A DNA stretch of 5,697 bases from Hyphomicrobiales bacterium (GCA_013812985.1 JACCSN010000646.1:1-5697), one strand, 5' to 3'. Counted from the first letter of the stretch, positions 1-5,697 are shown. Numbers and translations are program-made. The notes: generated from the letters alone by a model not told the origin.

Positions 1-964
1 AGGTTGCTTTCGCCTCGGGTTCGAGCAAATTGCGTTTGCGCTCTATACCCCAGCGGTATCCTGAAAGTGTGCCGTCGTTCTTAATCACACGGTGGCAGGG
101 AATGGCGACTGCCAGGGCATTGGCCGCGCAGGCTTGCGTCACCGCGCGGACGGCTTTGGGCTTGCCGATTGCCTTTGCGATGTCGGCATAGCTGGCCGTT
201 GTACCGGCTGGAAGGTGGCGCAGCGCCTGCCAAACCCGTTGCTGGAAGGCAGTCCCGCGCACGTACAGCGGCAAATCCAGGCCGAGGCCCGGAGCCTCGA
301 CGAAACCGACGACCTTCGCGACTAGGTCTTCGAACCCGGAATCGCCGCCGATCAATCCGGCGTTCGGGAAGCGGTCCTGCAGATCGCGCACGAGGGAGCC
401 CGGATCATCCCCGATTAGGATCGCGCATACACCCTTCCCGCTGCTCGCCACGAGGATCGAGCCAAGCGAGCACTCGCCGATGGCGAAGCGGATTGCGGCA
501 TTGGCGCCGCCAGCGCGATATTCGGTGGGAGTCATGCCGAGCAATTCGTCCGACTTCTCATAGAAGCGGCCATTCGAGTTGAACCCAGCGTCGTAGATGG
601 CTTCGGTCACGGTATTGCTTCGGCCGAGTTCATCGCGAACCTTGGCCGCCCGATGGGCGACGGCATAGCCCTTGGGCGTAACGCCCGTGACGGCCTTGAA
701 CATGCGGTGGAAATGGGAGGTGCTGAGGCCGGCCGACTCTGCCAGTTCGGCGAGAGAAGGCGTTTCTTCAGCCCGCTCGATCAACCGGCAGATGCGCGCG
801 ACCGTCTCGGCATTCTGAACATCGGATGAAGGCTGGTCTGGTTTGCACCGCTTGCAAGCCCAGAACCCGGCCATCTCAGCGTCCGGGATGCTGTCGTGGA
901 GGCGCACATTGCTGGGGTTGGCCGTGCGCGACAGACAACAGCTCGAGCAGAACGCGGTCGCCAT
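1..964 (-). CDS. ada: Ada: AraC-type regulator / O6-methylguanine-DNA methyltransferase, N-terminally truncated, C-terminal end outside window
   Basis: Ada repairs alkylated DNA by transferring methyl groups to its own cysteines; methylated at the N-terminal site, it activates the adaptive-response regulon. The frame reads 321 codons from ATG 964-962 to the window edge. Residues 6-41 are the end of the zinc/phosphotriester domain: C6, C10, C37 and C40 have the same spacing as E. coli C38, C42, C69 and C72. Residues ~52-150 are the AraC-like DNA-binding domain (HFHRMFKAVTGVTPKGY, then DAGFNSNGRFYEKS). Residues ~153-321 are the alkyltransferase, with RGTAFQQRVWQAL at 236-248 and the acceptor motif IPCHRV at 288-293 (C290), followed by NDGTLSGYRWG. 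An in-frame TGA lies only a few codons upstream of the ATG, so the usual first ~32 residues are absent. No convincing ribosome site precedes this ATG. Homology to the C-terminal three quarters is unmistakable. The alkyltransferase may still work; the N-terminal sensing domain is probably disabled. Confidence 0.95.
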   Translation of the reverse strand, partial: MATAFCSSCCLSRTANPSNVRLHDSIPDAEMAGFWACKRCKPDQPSSDVQNAETVARICRLIERAEETPSLAELAESAGLSTSHFHRMFKAVTGVTPKGYAVAHRAAKVRDELGRSNTVTEAIYDAGFNSNGRFYEKSDELLGMTPTEYRAGGANAAIRFAIGECSLGSILVASSGKGVCAILIGDDPGSLVRDLQDRFPNAGLIGGDSGFEDLVAKVVGFVEAPGLGLDLPLYVRGTAFQQRVWQALRHLPAGTTASYADIAKAIGKPKAVRAVTQACAANALAVAIPCHRVIKNDGTLSGYRWGIERKRNLLEPEAKAT

Positions 965-1130
965 ATTGAGTGCCGATCACGTCATTGAGGCTTTTCAGGC
1001 TTTGATAGACCTTGAGCCCTCGCCGGTGCGCGTCGAGCGCGTGCTCCAAACGCGGACAATGATAGCGCTGAGCTCTGTTCCTCTCGCTGGGTTGGCGCCG
1101 AAACTTGTTGACATCTGCTTTCGGGACGCA
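939..1130 (-). pseudogene. Remnant of another gene's N-terminus, possibly an HSP90/sacsin-like ATP-binding protein
   Basis: A 64-codon open stretch follows an in-frame TGA (1133-1131) and has no ATG, GTG or TTG start of its own near the beginning. Its peptide has protein-like composition, unlike the shadow frames around it: a basic start (NKFRRQPSERNRAQRY), then GLKVYQSLKSLNDVIG and TQYGDRVLLEL. From memory, the last part resembles the segment just before the ATP-binding helix (YELxQNAxDA) of large sacsin-like/HSP90-type ATPases. Here similarity stops at about LLEL, and the DNA continues into ada in a different frame. It is therefore a broken gene joined to ada around 930-950. The family name is a tentative recollection; the existence of a truncated coding remnant is better supported than its identity. 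Confidence 0.45.
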
Positions 1131-1324
1131 TCAGATACCGTCGATTTTCTCGCCTGATTCGAGGATGGTCGGCGGTGCCGTCGTCTCTACCTTCAGGCGG
1201 AAGGTTGACGGGCTCAGCGGGCGATGCTCGCGGGACGAGTGCGGGAGAGCGTCTCGCACCTTCTTTCTGCTCCTGGCGGCCGATGGACCGTGGAGCACGA
1301 GAGGGCGTCTGCGGACCATGGGGT

Positions 1325-1352
1325 GGTCTGGTGTGACGTGATCCGAGCCTGA
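1325..1352. repeat. Imperfect direct repeat, copy 1
   Basis: This 28-nt stretch matches 1466-1492 at 23 of 28 aligned columns, with one gap. The core GTGRTCCGAGCCTGA (1338-1352) has a single mismatch between copies, which are about 140 nt apart. Both copies lie in the gene-poor stretch upstream of the methyltransferase. Function is unknown; a chance match or an old duplication is possible. Confidence 0.4.
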
Positions 1353-1465
1353 TGTTCAGGCCTGCGGGCAGTGCCCGTCGGAACCGGTGCTGGCGAGGCC
1401 GGCGCTATCATAGCTGTCTCGTCCGGCAGTGCCGCGAGGCAGTGTGCGTCCCCGAACCGCAGGGC

Positions 1466-1492
1466 GGTCCGGCGGGCGTGGTCCGAGCCTGA
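1466..1492. repeat. Imperfect direct repeat, copy 2
   Basis: Second copy of the repeat at 1325-1352, ending with the same 11-nt core TCCGAGCCTGA (1482-1492). It ends 80 nt before the methyltransferase start codon, so it could be an operator or part of the promoter region. That is inference from position only. Confidence 0.4.
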
Positions 1493-1562
1493 ATTCCCCA
1501 TCCATTGTTGCAACGACGCAGGTCCTGCGCTTGGCGGCGCGTGCCTGGACCTCAGCGTCAGC

Positions 1563-1568
1563 GGAGGT
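1563..1568 (+). promoter_or_regulatory. Ribosome binding site of the methyltransferase (decides the start)
   Basis: GGAGGT lies 4-5 nt before ATG 1573. It favours this start over the GTG at 1429, which would add 48 residues of unrelated, Ser/Ala/Arg-rich sequence ahead of the ParB domain. A GTG at 1567 is in frame but overlaps the Shine-Dalgarno sequence itself. Confidence 0.7.
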
Positions 1569-1572
1569 GCTT

Positions 1573-2925
1573 ATGCATCGTGTTCCACGCATGGTCGCTG
1601 TCGACCAGCTCACGCCCAATCCGCGCAACGCGCGGACCCATTCCAGAAAGCAGGTCCGCATGATTGCGGACAGCATCCAGGCCTTCGGCTTCACGGCACC
1701 CATCCTGATGGATGAGAAGGGAGTGCTGCTGGCTGGCCACGGCCGGCTCGAGGCCGCAAGGCTGCTCGGCCTCTCCGAGGTGCCTGCAGTCGAGCTGTCC
1801 GGCCTCTCCGAGGCAAAGAAGCGGGCACTGCTCCTGGCCGACAACAAGCTTGCCGAAAAGGCGGGCTGGGATCGTGAGCGGCTCGCCCTCGAACTGCCCG
1901 AGCTCCGGGAACTCCTTGTGGAGGAGGGGCTGGAGATCCTGGTCACCGGCTTCGAGCCGGTCGAGATTGATCAGATCGAAACCGACTTCGAGCAGGACGC
2001 ATCGGATCCGGCCGACGAGATCGTGCCCGCCTGGGGAAATGGTCCGGCCGTGACCGCGGCCGGCGACCTCTGGGTTCTGGGCAATCACCGGCTTCTCTGC
2101 GGTGATGCGCGCAGCTCCTCCGACATGGCCCGCCTCATGGGCGAAGAGAGGGCGGCCATGGCCTTTCTGGACCCGCCCTACAATGTTCAGATCAAGAGCA
2201 TCGTCGGGCGCGGGCGGACCAAGCACAAGGAGTTCGCCATGGCCGCTGGCGAGATGACGCCCGCCGCCTTCACGGCGTTTCTGGTGGCCGTGCTGCGGGA
2301 GGCCGCGGCGATATCCTGCAGCGGCGCGGTGCATTTCGTGTGCATGGACTGGCGGCACATCACGGAGCTGATCGAGGCTGGCCGGCAGGCCTATGCGGAG
2401 ATGCTGAACCTGGTTGTCTGGGCGAAGTCCAATGCCGGGCAGGGGAGCTTCTACCGCAGCCAGCACGAGCTCGTGGGCGTGTTCCGCGTCGGCAATGACG
2501 CGCATCTCAACAACATCGAGCTGGGCCGGCACGGGCGCAGGCGATCCAATATCTGGCACTATGCCGGGGTGAACAGCTTCCGGCCCGGGCGGATGGAGGA
2601 GCTTGGGGCCCATCCGACCGTCAAGCCGGCGGCTCTCGTGGCGGATGCCATGAAGGACTGCACGCGGCGGGGTGATGCGGTGCTCGACAGCTTCTCGGGC
2701 TCGGGCACGACAATGATGGCGGCCGAGCGGGTCGGCAGGCGTGCTTTCGCACTGGAGCTGGAGCCCGGCTATGTGGATGTCGCGGTGCGGCGCTGGCAGG
2801 CCTTCACGGGCAGGGACGCGGTCCACGCGGAGAGCGGGGAAAACTTCGACGACATAGCGGCTGAACGGGCAGGCACGGCCGATCCTCGCACGAGATCGGC
2901 GCGGCCGCGTCGTGCAGCACGGTGA
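1573..2925 (+). CDS. ParB-domain DNA methyltransferase (beta-class N6-adenine/N4-cytosine type)
   Basis: A 450-residue protein that methylates DNA using S-adenosylmethionine. Residues 1 to ~95 form a ParB/sulfiredoxin-like N-terminal domain: VDQLTPNPRNART, then the AGHGRLEAA box with G55-R58. A linker (~100-160) leads to the methyltransferase core starting at DLWVLGNHRLLCGD. Catalytic motif IV is DPPY at 200-203, the HPTVKP signature is at 347-352, and the SAM-binding motif I, DSFSGSGTT, is at 372-380. Motif IV before motif I defines the beta group, and DPPY favours N6-adenine methylation. The C-terminal ~20 residues are Arg-rich and probably disordered. It is the first gene of the trio; the next start is 13 nt after its stop. 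Proteins of this kind often sit beside terminase genes in alphaproteobacterial prophages, where they probably modify phage DNA. No restriction endonuclease is seen. The target sequence cannot be read from the protein. Confidence 0.93.
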   Translation: MHRVPRMVAVDQLTPNPRNARTHSRKQVRMIADSIQAFGFTAPILMDEKGVLLAGHGRLEAARLLGLSEVPAVELSGLSEAKKRALLLADNKLAEKAGWDRERLALELPELRELLVEEGLEILVTGFEPVEIDQIETDFEQDASDPADEIVPAWGNGPAVTAAGDLWVLGNHRLLCGDARSSSDMARLMGEERAAMAFLDPPYNVQIKSIVGRGRTKHKEFAMAAGEMTPAAFTAFLVAVLREAAAISCSGAVHFVCMDWRHITELIEAGRQAYAEMLNLVVWAKSNAGQGSFYRSQHELVGVFRVGNDAHLNNIELGRHGRRRSNIWHYAGVNSFRPGRMEELGAHPTVKPAALVADAMKDCTRRGDAVLDSFSGSGTTMMAAERVGRRAFALELEPGYVDVAVRRWQAFTGRDAVHAESGENFDDIAAERAGTADPRTRSARPRRAAR

Positions 2926-2926
2926 C

Positions 2927-2934
2927 GGGGAGGG
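2927..2934 (+). promoter_or_regulatory. Ribosome binding site of the DUF5681 gene
   Basis: GGGGAGGG lies 4 nt before ATG 2939. It supports this start over the in-frame GTG at 2912, which lies inside the methyltransferase gene and would add nine residues (MQHGDGEGA). Confidence 0.65.
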
Positions 2935-2938
2935 CGCG

Positions 2939-3484
2939 ATGGCCAGGAAGCCCCTCACCGAAGATGACGACGAGGATCAGCGCACGCCTGAAGGCAGGCG
3001 CCGGTCGCAACCCGCCGGTTCCACTTACGAAGTCGGGTACGGCAAGCCGCCTCCGCACACGCGGTTCAAGCCCGGCCAGTCGGGCAATCCGAAGGGTCGC
3101 CCGAAGCGGCACCGCAATCTGCGGACCGTGGTCGAGGAGGCCCTGGCGGAGACGATCACCATCCGGGAGGGCGATCGTACGCGCACGGTCCCCAGGCTTG
3201 AGGCTCTCGTTCGCACGATCATGAACCGGGCCCTCAAGGGTGATCCGAAGTTCGTCGCCTCGCTCATCGCTTTGATCCGGACCGTGGATCTGGTCGGCGA
3301 TGAGCCCGAGCCGGATACGGACGCTCCGGCCACCAGGGAAGAGGAGAAACTCGTCGCTGACTTCGTGCGGCGACATGGGGGATCGCTGCCCGAGCTGATG
3401 AGGCTCGACGGCCTGCTTCCCCTTGGCTCAGCACCGACAGCCGGTCCGGGTTTAAGGAACAACGACGGGGAGGAGGGAGCGTGA
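2939..3484 (+). CDS. DUF5681 protein, candidate small-terminase/DNA-recognition partner
   Basis: A 181-residue, highly charged soluble protein with no signal peptide or membrane segment. Residues 29-61 carry the DUF5681 signature: YEVGYGKPP followed by FKPGQSGNPKGRPK at 43-56 and RNL at 60-62, a basic Gly/Pro-rich stretch suited to nucleic-acid contact. Residues ~62-118 are predicted helical (TVVEEALAETITI, LEALVRTIMNRALKGDPK). The acidic tail (~120-137 and the end) is probably flexible. The domain has no proven reaction. Its fixed position directly before the terminase large subunit, where phages normally encode the small subunit, suggests it recognises DNA for packaging; that role is inference. 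Its stop overlaps the terminase start (GTGA), indicating translational coupling. Confidence 0.85.
   Translation: MARKPLTEDDDEDQRTPEGRRRSQPAGSTYEVGYGKPPPHTRFKPGQSGNPKGRPKRHRNLRTVVEEALAETITIREGDRTRTVPRLEALVRTIMNRALKGDPKFVASLIALIRTVDLVGDEPEPDTDAPATREEEKLVADFVRRHGGSLPELMRLDGLLPLGSAPTAGPGLRNNDGEEGA
3471..3484 (+). promoter_or_regulatory. Shine-Dalgarno and GTGA start/stop overlap coupling DUF5681 to the terminase
   Basis: AGGAGG (3471-3476) lies 4 nt before GTG 3481, and the DUF5681 stop TGA is 3482-3484. The strong ribosome site and the 4-nt overlap support GTG 3481 as the terminase start rather than the internal ATG at 3544 (residue 22). Confidence 0.75.
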
Positions 3485-4932
3485 CCTCCCTTGTTAATAC
3501 CCCTCCCGGGCTGCGGCGGAGCCTTGTCGACGCAATCCTCAGGATGGACCTCTACGCCTTCGTAGAAGCCGCATTCCCGTTCGTATCGCCCGGCGCAGGC
3601 TTTGCGGCCAACTGGCACATCGAGGCGATCACATTCGCGCTCATGCGCGTGCTGCGGAGCGAGACAAAGCGTCTCATCATCACCGTGCCGCCGCGCAGCC
3701 TGAAGTCGATCTGCGCCTCGGTGGCCTTCCCGGCCTATGTGCTCGGGCATGATCCGGGCCGGCGCATCATCTGCGTCAGCTATTCGGAGGCGCTGGCGCG
3801 CAAGCACGCCAATGACTGCCGCGCGCTGATGCGCTCTGAGCTTTACCGGCGCGTCTTTCCGCGCACCCGGATCAGTGCCGCCAAAGACACGGAGCTGGAG
3901 ATCATGACGACGGCGCGTGGAGGCAGGCTGTCGACCTCGGTGGGCGGCACGCTGACCGGGCGCGGCGGCAATCTCCTGATCATCGATGATCCCTTGAAGC
4001 CGCAGGACGCGCACTCCCAGTCTGCCCGCGAGAGTCAGCAGCAGTGGTATTCGAACTCGCTCCTGCCGAGGCTCGACAGCAAGGCCGAGGATGCGATCAT
4101 CGTGGTTATGCAGCGCCTCCATGTAGACGACCTGGTCGGCCATCTTCTCGAACAGGGCGGCTGGGAACACCTCAACCTGCCTGCCATCGCCGAAACCGAG
4201 CAGCGCGTCCCACTCGGGCGCGACCGCCATCACCTGCGCAGGACCGGTGACGTGCTCCATCCCGAGCGGGAGCCGCGCCCGGTGCTGGATGAGCTGAAGC
4301 GTTCGATGGGTTCGCTCGACTTTGCGGCCCAGTACCAGCAGGCGCCAGTGCCGGCGGGCGGTAACCTCATCCAGTGGTCGTGGTTCGAAGTTTATGCCGA
4401 GCCGCCTGGACGCATGCGGGGCGACAAGATCATCGTGAGCTGGGACACGGCCATGAGCGCGAGCGAGCTGGCCGACTACTCGGCTTGCGTGGTCCTGCAG
4501 GTTCGGGGTGAGAGCGTCTACCTGCTCGATGTTTTTCGCGAGCGACTCGATTACCCCGCGCTTAGGCGCCGGGTGGTGGAGGTGCACCGCCGCTGGCGCA
4601 ATGCCGCCAACGACTATGCCCTTCTGATCGAGAACAAGGGCTCGGGCATGAGCCTGGTTCAGGATCTCAAGCGGGACGCCATCCACGCCATTGCGGTCGA
4701 CCCTGTGGGCGACAAGGTGATGAGAATGAACGCGCAGACGGCGCGGATCGAGGCGGGTTCGGTGTTCCTGCCGCGGCGGGCGGGATGGCTTGAGGAGTTC
4801 CGGAGCGAGATCCTGGCCTTTCCGGCCGGCCGGCACGACGATCAGGTGGACGCATTCTCCCAGGCGTTGAACCGTGCTTTCAACTACAGGCGGAGCCTGA
4901 CGTTCACGGGTGCGCTCATTGGTCTGTACTGA
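3481..4932 (+). CDS. terL: Phage terminase large subunit (DNA-packaging ATPase/nuclease)
   Basis: A 483-residue motor protein that, in a phage, cuts concatemeric DNA and pumps it into the procapsid through the portal. The N-terminal ATPase has a Walker A-like loop VPPRSLKS (69-76; K75, S76), Walker B LLIIDD (165-170) and the motor motif region VVMQRLHVDDL (208-218). Residues 278-300 (SLDFAAQYQQAPVPAGG onward) link to the RNase H-like nuclease. Candidate metal ligands there are D322 in SWDTA, E384 in LIENKGSG, and D453, D454 and D457 in HDDQVDA. Length and motif set look complete, with no internal stop or frameshift, so the gene appears intact. It belongs to the terminase type common in alphaproteobacterial prophages and gene-transfer-like regions. 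It is the last gene of the trio. No portal gene follows: the next sequence is a thiD fragment, so its usual partner is missing or located elsewhere. Confidence 0.95.
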   Translation: MTSLVNTPPGLRRSLVDAILRMDLYAFVEAAFPFVSPGAGFAANWHIEAITFALMRVLRSETKRLIITVPPRSLKSICASVAFPAYVLGHDPGRRIICVSYSEALARKHANDCRALMRSELYRRVFPRTRISAAKDTELEIMTTARGGRLSTSVGGTLTGRGGNLLIIDDPLKPQDAHSQSARESQQQWYSNSLLPRLDSKAEDAIIVVMQRLHVDDLVGHLLEQGGWEHLNLPAIAETEQRVPLGRDRHHLRRTGDVLHPEREPRPVLDELKRSMGSLDFAAQYQQAPVPAGGNLIQWSWFEVYAEPPGRMRGDKIIVSWDTAMSASELADYSACVVLQVRGESVYLLDVFRERLDYPALRRRVVEVHRRWRNAANDYALLIENKGSGMSLVQDLKRDAIHAIAVDPVGDKVMRMNAQTARIEAGSVFLPRRAGWLEEFRSEILAFPAGRHDDQVDAFSQALNRAFNYRRSLTFTGALIGLY

Positions 4933-4983
4933 CCTGACATGGCCAAGACTCAAAGCCTGGGATCAAACAGATAGCCTCGGCGC
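4933..4983. other. Junction between the phage-type operon and the thiD remnant
   Basis: About 50 nt separate the terminase stop from the first thiD-like codons. An in-frame TAG (4972-4974) shows the thiD frame does not extend further upstream. No attachment-site repeat, inverted repeat or terminator hairpin with a T-run was seen. This is the right-hand breakpoint of the phage-type segment, or lies very close to it. Confidence 0.5.
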
Positions 4984-5516
4984 TTGGTGCGCTATGAACG
5001 GGAGGTAGTGCTTGACCCGGTGATGGTCACGACCTCCGGCGACCGCCTTCTGGAAGAGGATGCGGTCGCGGCGCTCAGGCAGAAACTGGTACCGCTCGCC
5101 TTGATCGTGACGCCGAACCTGCCGGAGGCGGCCCTCCTGTCGGGTTGCCCATCGCCGAGGACGAAGCGGCGATGACGCGCCAGGCCGAGCGGATCATGGA
5201 GGCCGGCGCGCTGGCGGTCCTCATCAAGGGCGGACATCTAAAGGCGGAGGCAAGCGTCGATCTCCTCTTCGACGGCGCGGCGGTCCATCGCTTTGCCATG
5301 CGGCGCGTGACCACTACGCATGATCATGGCACCGGTTGCACGCTCGCGGCCGCCATCACCGCGCGCCTCGCCAGGGGCGACGGCCTTTGCGACGCAATCG
5401 CCTTTGCCAAGGACTATCTGACGCAAGCGCTGGCGCGGGCCGACGAGCTTGATGTCGGGCAGGGGCGGGGACCCGTCCACCATTTCCATCACTGGTGGCC
5501 ACAGGCTGGGCCGTGA
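4984..5516 (+). pseudogene. thiD: thiD fragment: hydroxymethylpyrimidine/phosphomethylpyrimidine kinase, 5'-truncated and frameshifted
   Basis: ThiD phosphorylates HMP and HMP-phosphate in thiamine biosynthesis in the cytoplasm. The first frame (to ~5146) reads RYEREVVLDPVMV, then TSGDRLLEEDAVAALR and VTPNLPEAALLSG. The reading then has to move by one base, at GGGTTG around 5144-5147, to continue as PIAEDEAAM, AVLIKGGHL, VDLLFDGAAVHRF, HGTGCTLAAAI and GPVHHFHHWW. Adding one T would restore a single frame, so a 1-nt deletion or a sequencing error is likely. Judged against E. coli ThiD, about the first 90-95 residues are absent, including the HMP-binding N-terminus (usual GSDxSGGAG motif). The catalytic Cys of GTGC is present, but the enzyme should be inactive. 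The right end is intact and overlaps the next gene by 4 nt. Confidence 0.92.
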
Positions 5517-5697
5517 CCCGCACCCCGCTCACTTTCGTGGCCAGAGCTTCGCTGGCACAGCGACCGGCGACCCTATTCGCCACGTGGATCGAGCGGCTCT
5601 GCGGCTTCCTGGCAGGGCTGACGCTTGCCGCGCTCCTTAGCGTTGTCCTTGCTGCCGCCGCGACGCGCTATCTGGCGGGCTCGTCCATCACCGGGGC
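5513..5697 (+). CDS. TRAP transporter small permease (DctQ-like), N-terminal part
   Basis: Sixty-one codons are visible before the window ends. GTG 5513 overlaps the thiD stop as GTGA. A short basic N-terminal tail leads to WIERLCGFLAGL, then a hydrophobic helix at ~30-50 (LTLAALLSVVLAAAA) and TRYLAGSSITG. This fits the first membrane segment and following loop of DctQ-type subunits (typical R-Y-x-x-G-x-S-x-x-G). DctQ pairs with the large permease DctM and a periplasmic binding protein for Na+-driven uptake of organic acids and related solutes. The substrate cannot be told. Linkage to thiD raises the possibility of a thiamine-precursor substrate, which is inference. No strong ribosome site precedes the GTG, so expression may depend on coupling to thiD translation, which the frameshift would interrupt. 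Confidence 0.7.
   Translation, partial: MTRTPLTFVARASLAQRPATLFATWIERLCGFLAGLTLAALLSVVLAAAATRYLAGSSITG

Larger units (their letters stand above)
1141..1572. other. Region without a convincing gene, upstream of the phage-type operon
   Basis: Short open frames exist on both strands. One minus-strand frame is open over 1131-1319 and ends ESGEKIDGI before the TGA that precedes the ATPase-like remnant, in the same frame as it. None gives a recognisable protein, a supported start or a consistent family resemblance. The segment carries an imperfect direct repeat, described separately, and presumably the promoter of the methyltransferase operon. I could not identify a convincing -35/-10 pair. No tRNA, integrase or inverted-repeat insertion-sequence end was seen. 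Confidence 0.5.

Noticed and set aside
843..1157. Plus-strand open frame of 104 codons across the ada/remnant junction
   Set aside because: It is the reverse of the ada start and the ATPase-like remnant, with no ribosome site or family resemblance.
1365..1377. Small inverted repeat CGGGC-AGT-GCCCG, a possible terminator
   Set aside because: The stem is only 5 bp and there is no T-run after it on either strand; such short hairpins are frequent in GC-rich DNA.
1429..1572. GTG 1429 as the methyltransferase start, adding 48 residues
   Set aside because: The added residues do not resemble the ParB domain, and a good ribosome site directly precedes ATG 1573.
1558..2958. Long minus-strand open frame (466 codons) opposite the methyltransferase
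   Set aside because: It is antisense to a clearly recognisable methyltransferase with intact motifs. Its peptide is rich in Arg, His, Pro and Gly with no family resemblance, as expected from high-GC codon bias.
3977..3992. Palindrome GATCATCGATGATC, a possible regulatory site
   Set aside because: It encodes the Walker B residues IIDD of the terminase, so the symmetry follows from codon use at a conserved motif.
3025..4953. Long minus-strand open frame (642 codons) opposite DUF5681 and the terminase
   Set aside because: It spans two well-supported plus-strand genes and has no recognisable domain; length alone is explained by GC-rich third positions on the other strand.

Overview
High-GC bacterial DNA with alphaproteobacterial character, probably Hyphomicrobiales (Rhizobiales). 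The Ada sequence, the ParB-methyltransferase/DUF5681/terminase trio and the TRAP small permease all resemble proteins common in that group. This assignment is inference from protein resemblance only; there is no rRNA or other taxonomic marker.

Layout. (1) Positions 1-964, minus strand: the Ada methylation-response and alkyl-DNA repair protein, read to within a few residues of its C-terminus, which lies outside the window. Its first ~32 residues are missing. (2) About 939-1130, minus strand: a 64-codon remnant of another gene, possibly the N-terminus of a large HSP90/sacsin-like ATP-binding protein, abutting the truncated Ada. (3) 1141-1572: no convincing gene, but an imperfect ~28-bp direct repeat. 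(4) 1573-4932, plus strand: a compact three-gene phage-type operon. It encodes a ParB-domain/N6-adenine (or N4-cytosine) DNA methyltransferase, a DUF5681 protein in the small-terminase position, and a complete terminase large subunit. The last two genes overlap by GTGA. (5) 4984-5516, plus strand: the C-terminal part of thiD (HMP/HMP-P kinase), lacking about its first 90-95 residues and carrying a 1-nt frameshift. (6) 5513 to the end, plus strand: the N-terminus of a DctQ-type TRAP transporter small permease, overlapping the thiD stop codon by 4 nt.

How it fits together. The phage trio forms one transcription unit for DNA modification and packaging, but no portal, protease, capsid, tail or integrase gene is visible next to it. 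The gene right after the terminase is a bacterial metabolic gene fragment. The two flanking host genes point away from the trio, and each has lost its 5' end on the side facing it. The window therefore looks like a deletion/insertion scar holding an orphan packaging module, rather than the end of an intact prophage. ThiD is almost certainly dead here. Ada may keep its AraC-like and O6-methylguanine-repair parts, but its N-terminal phosphotriester-sensing domain is incomplete.
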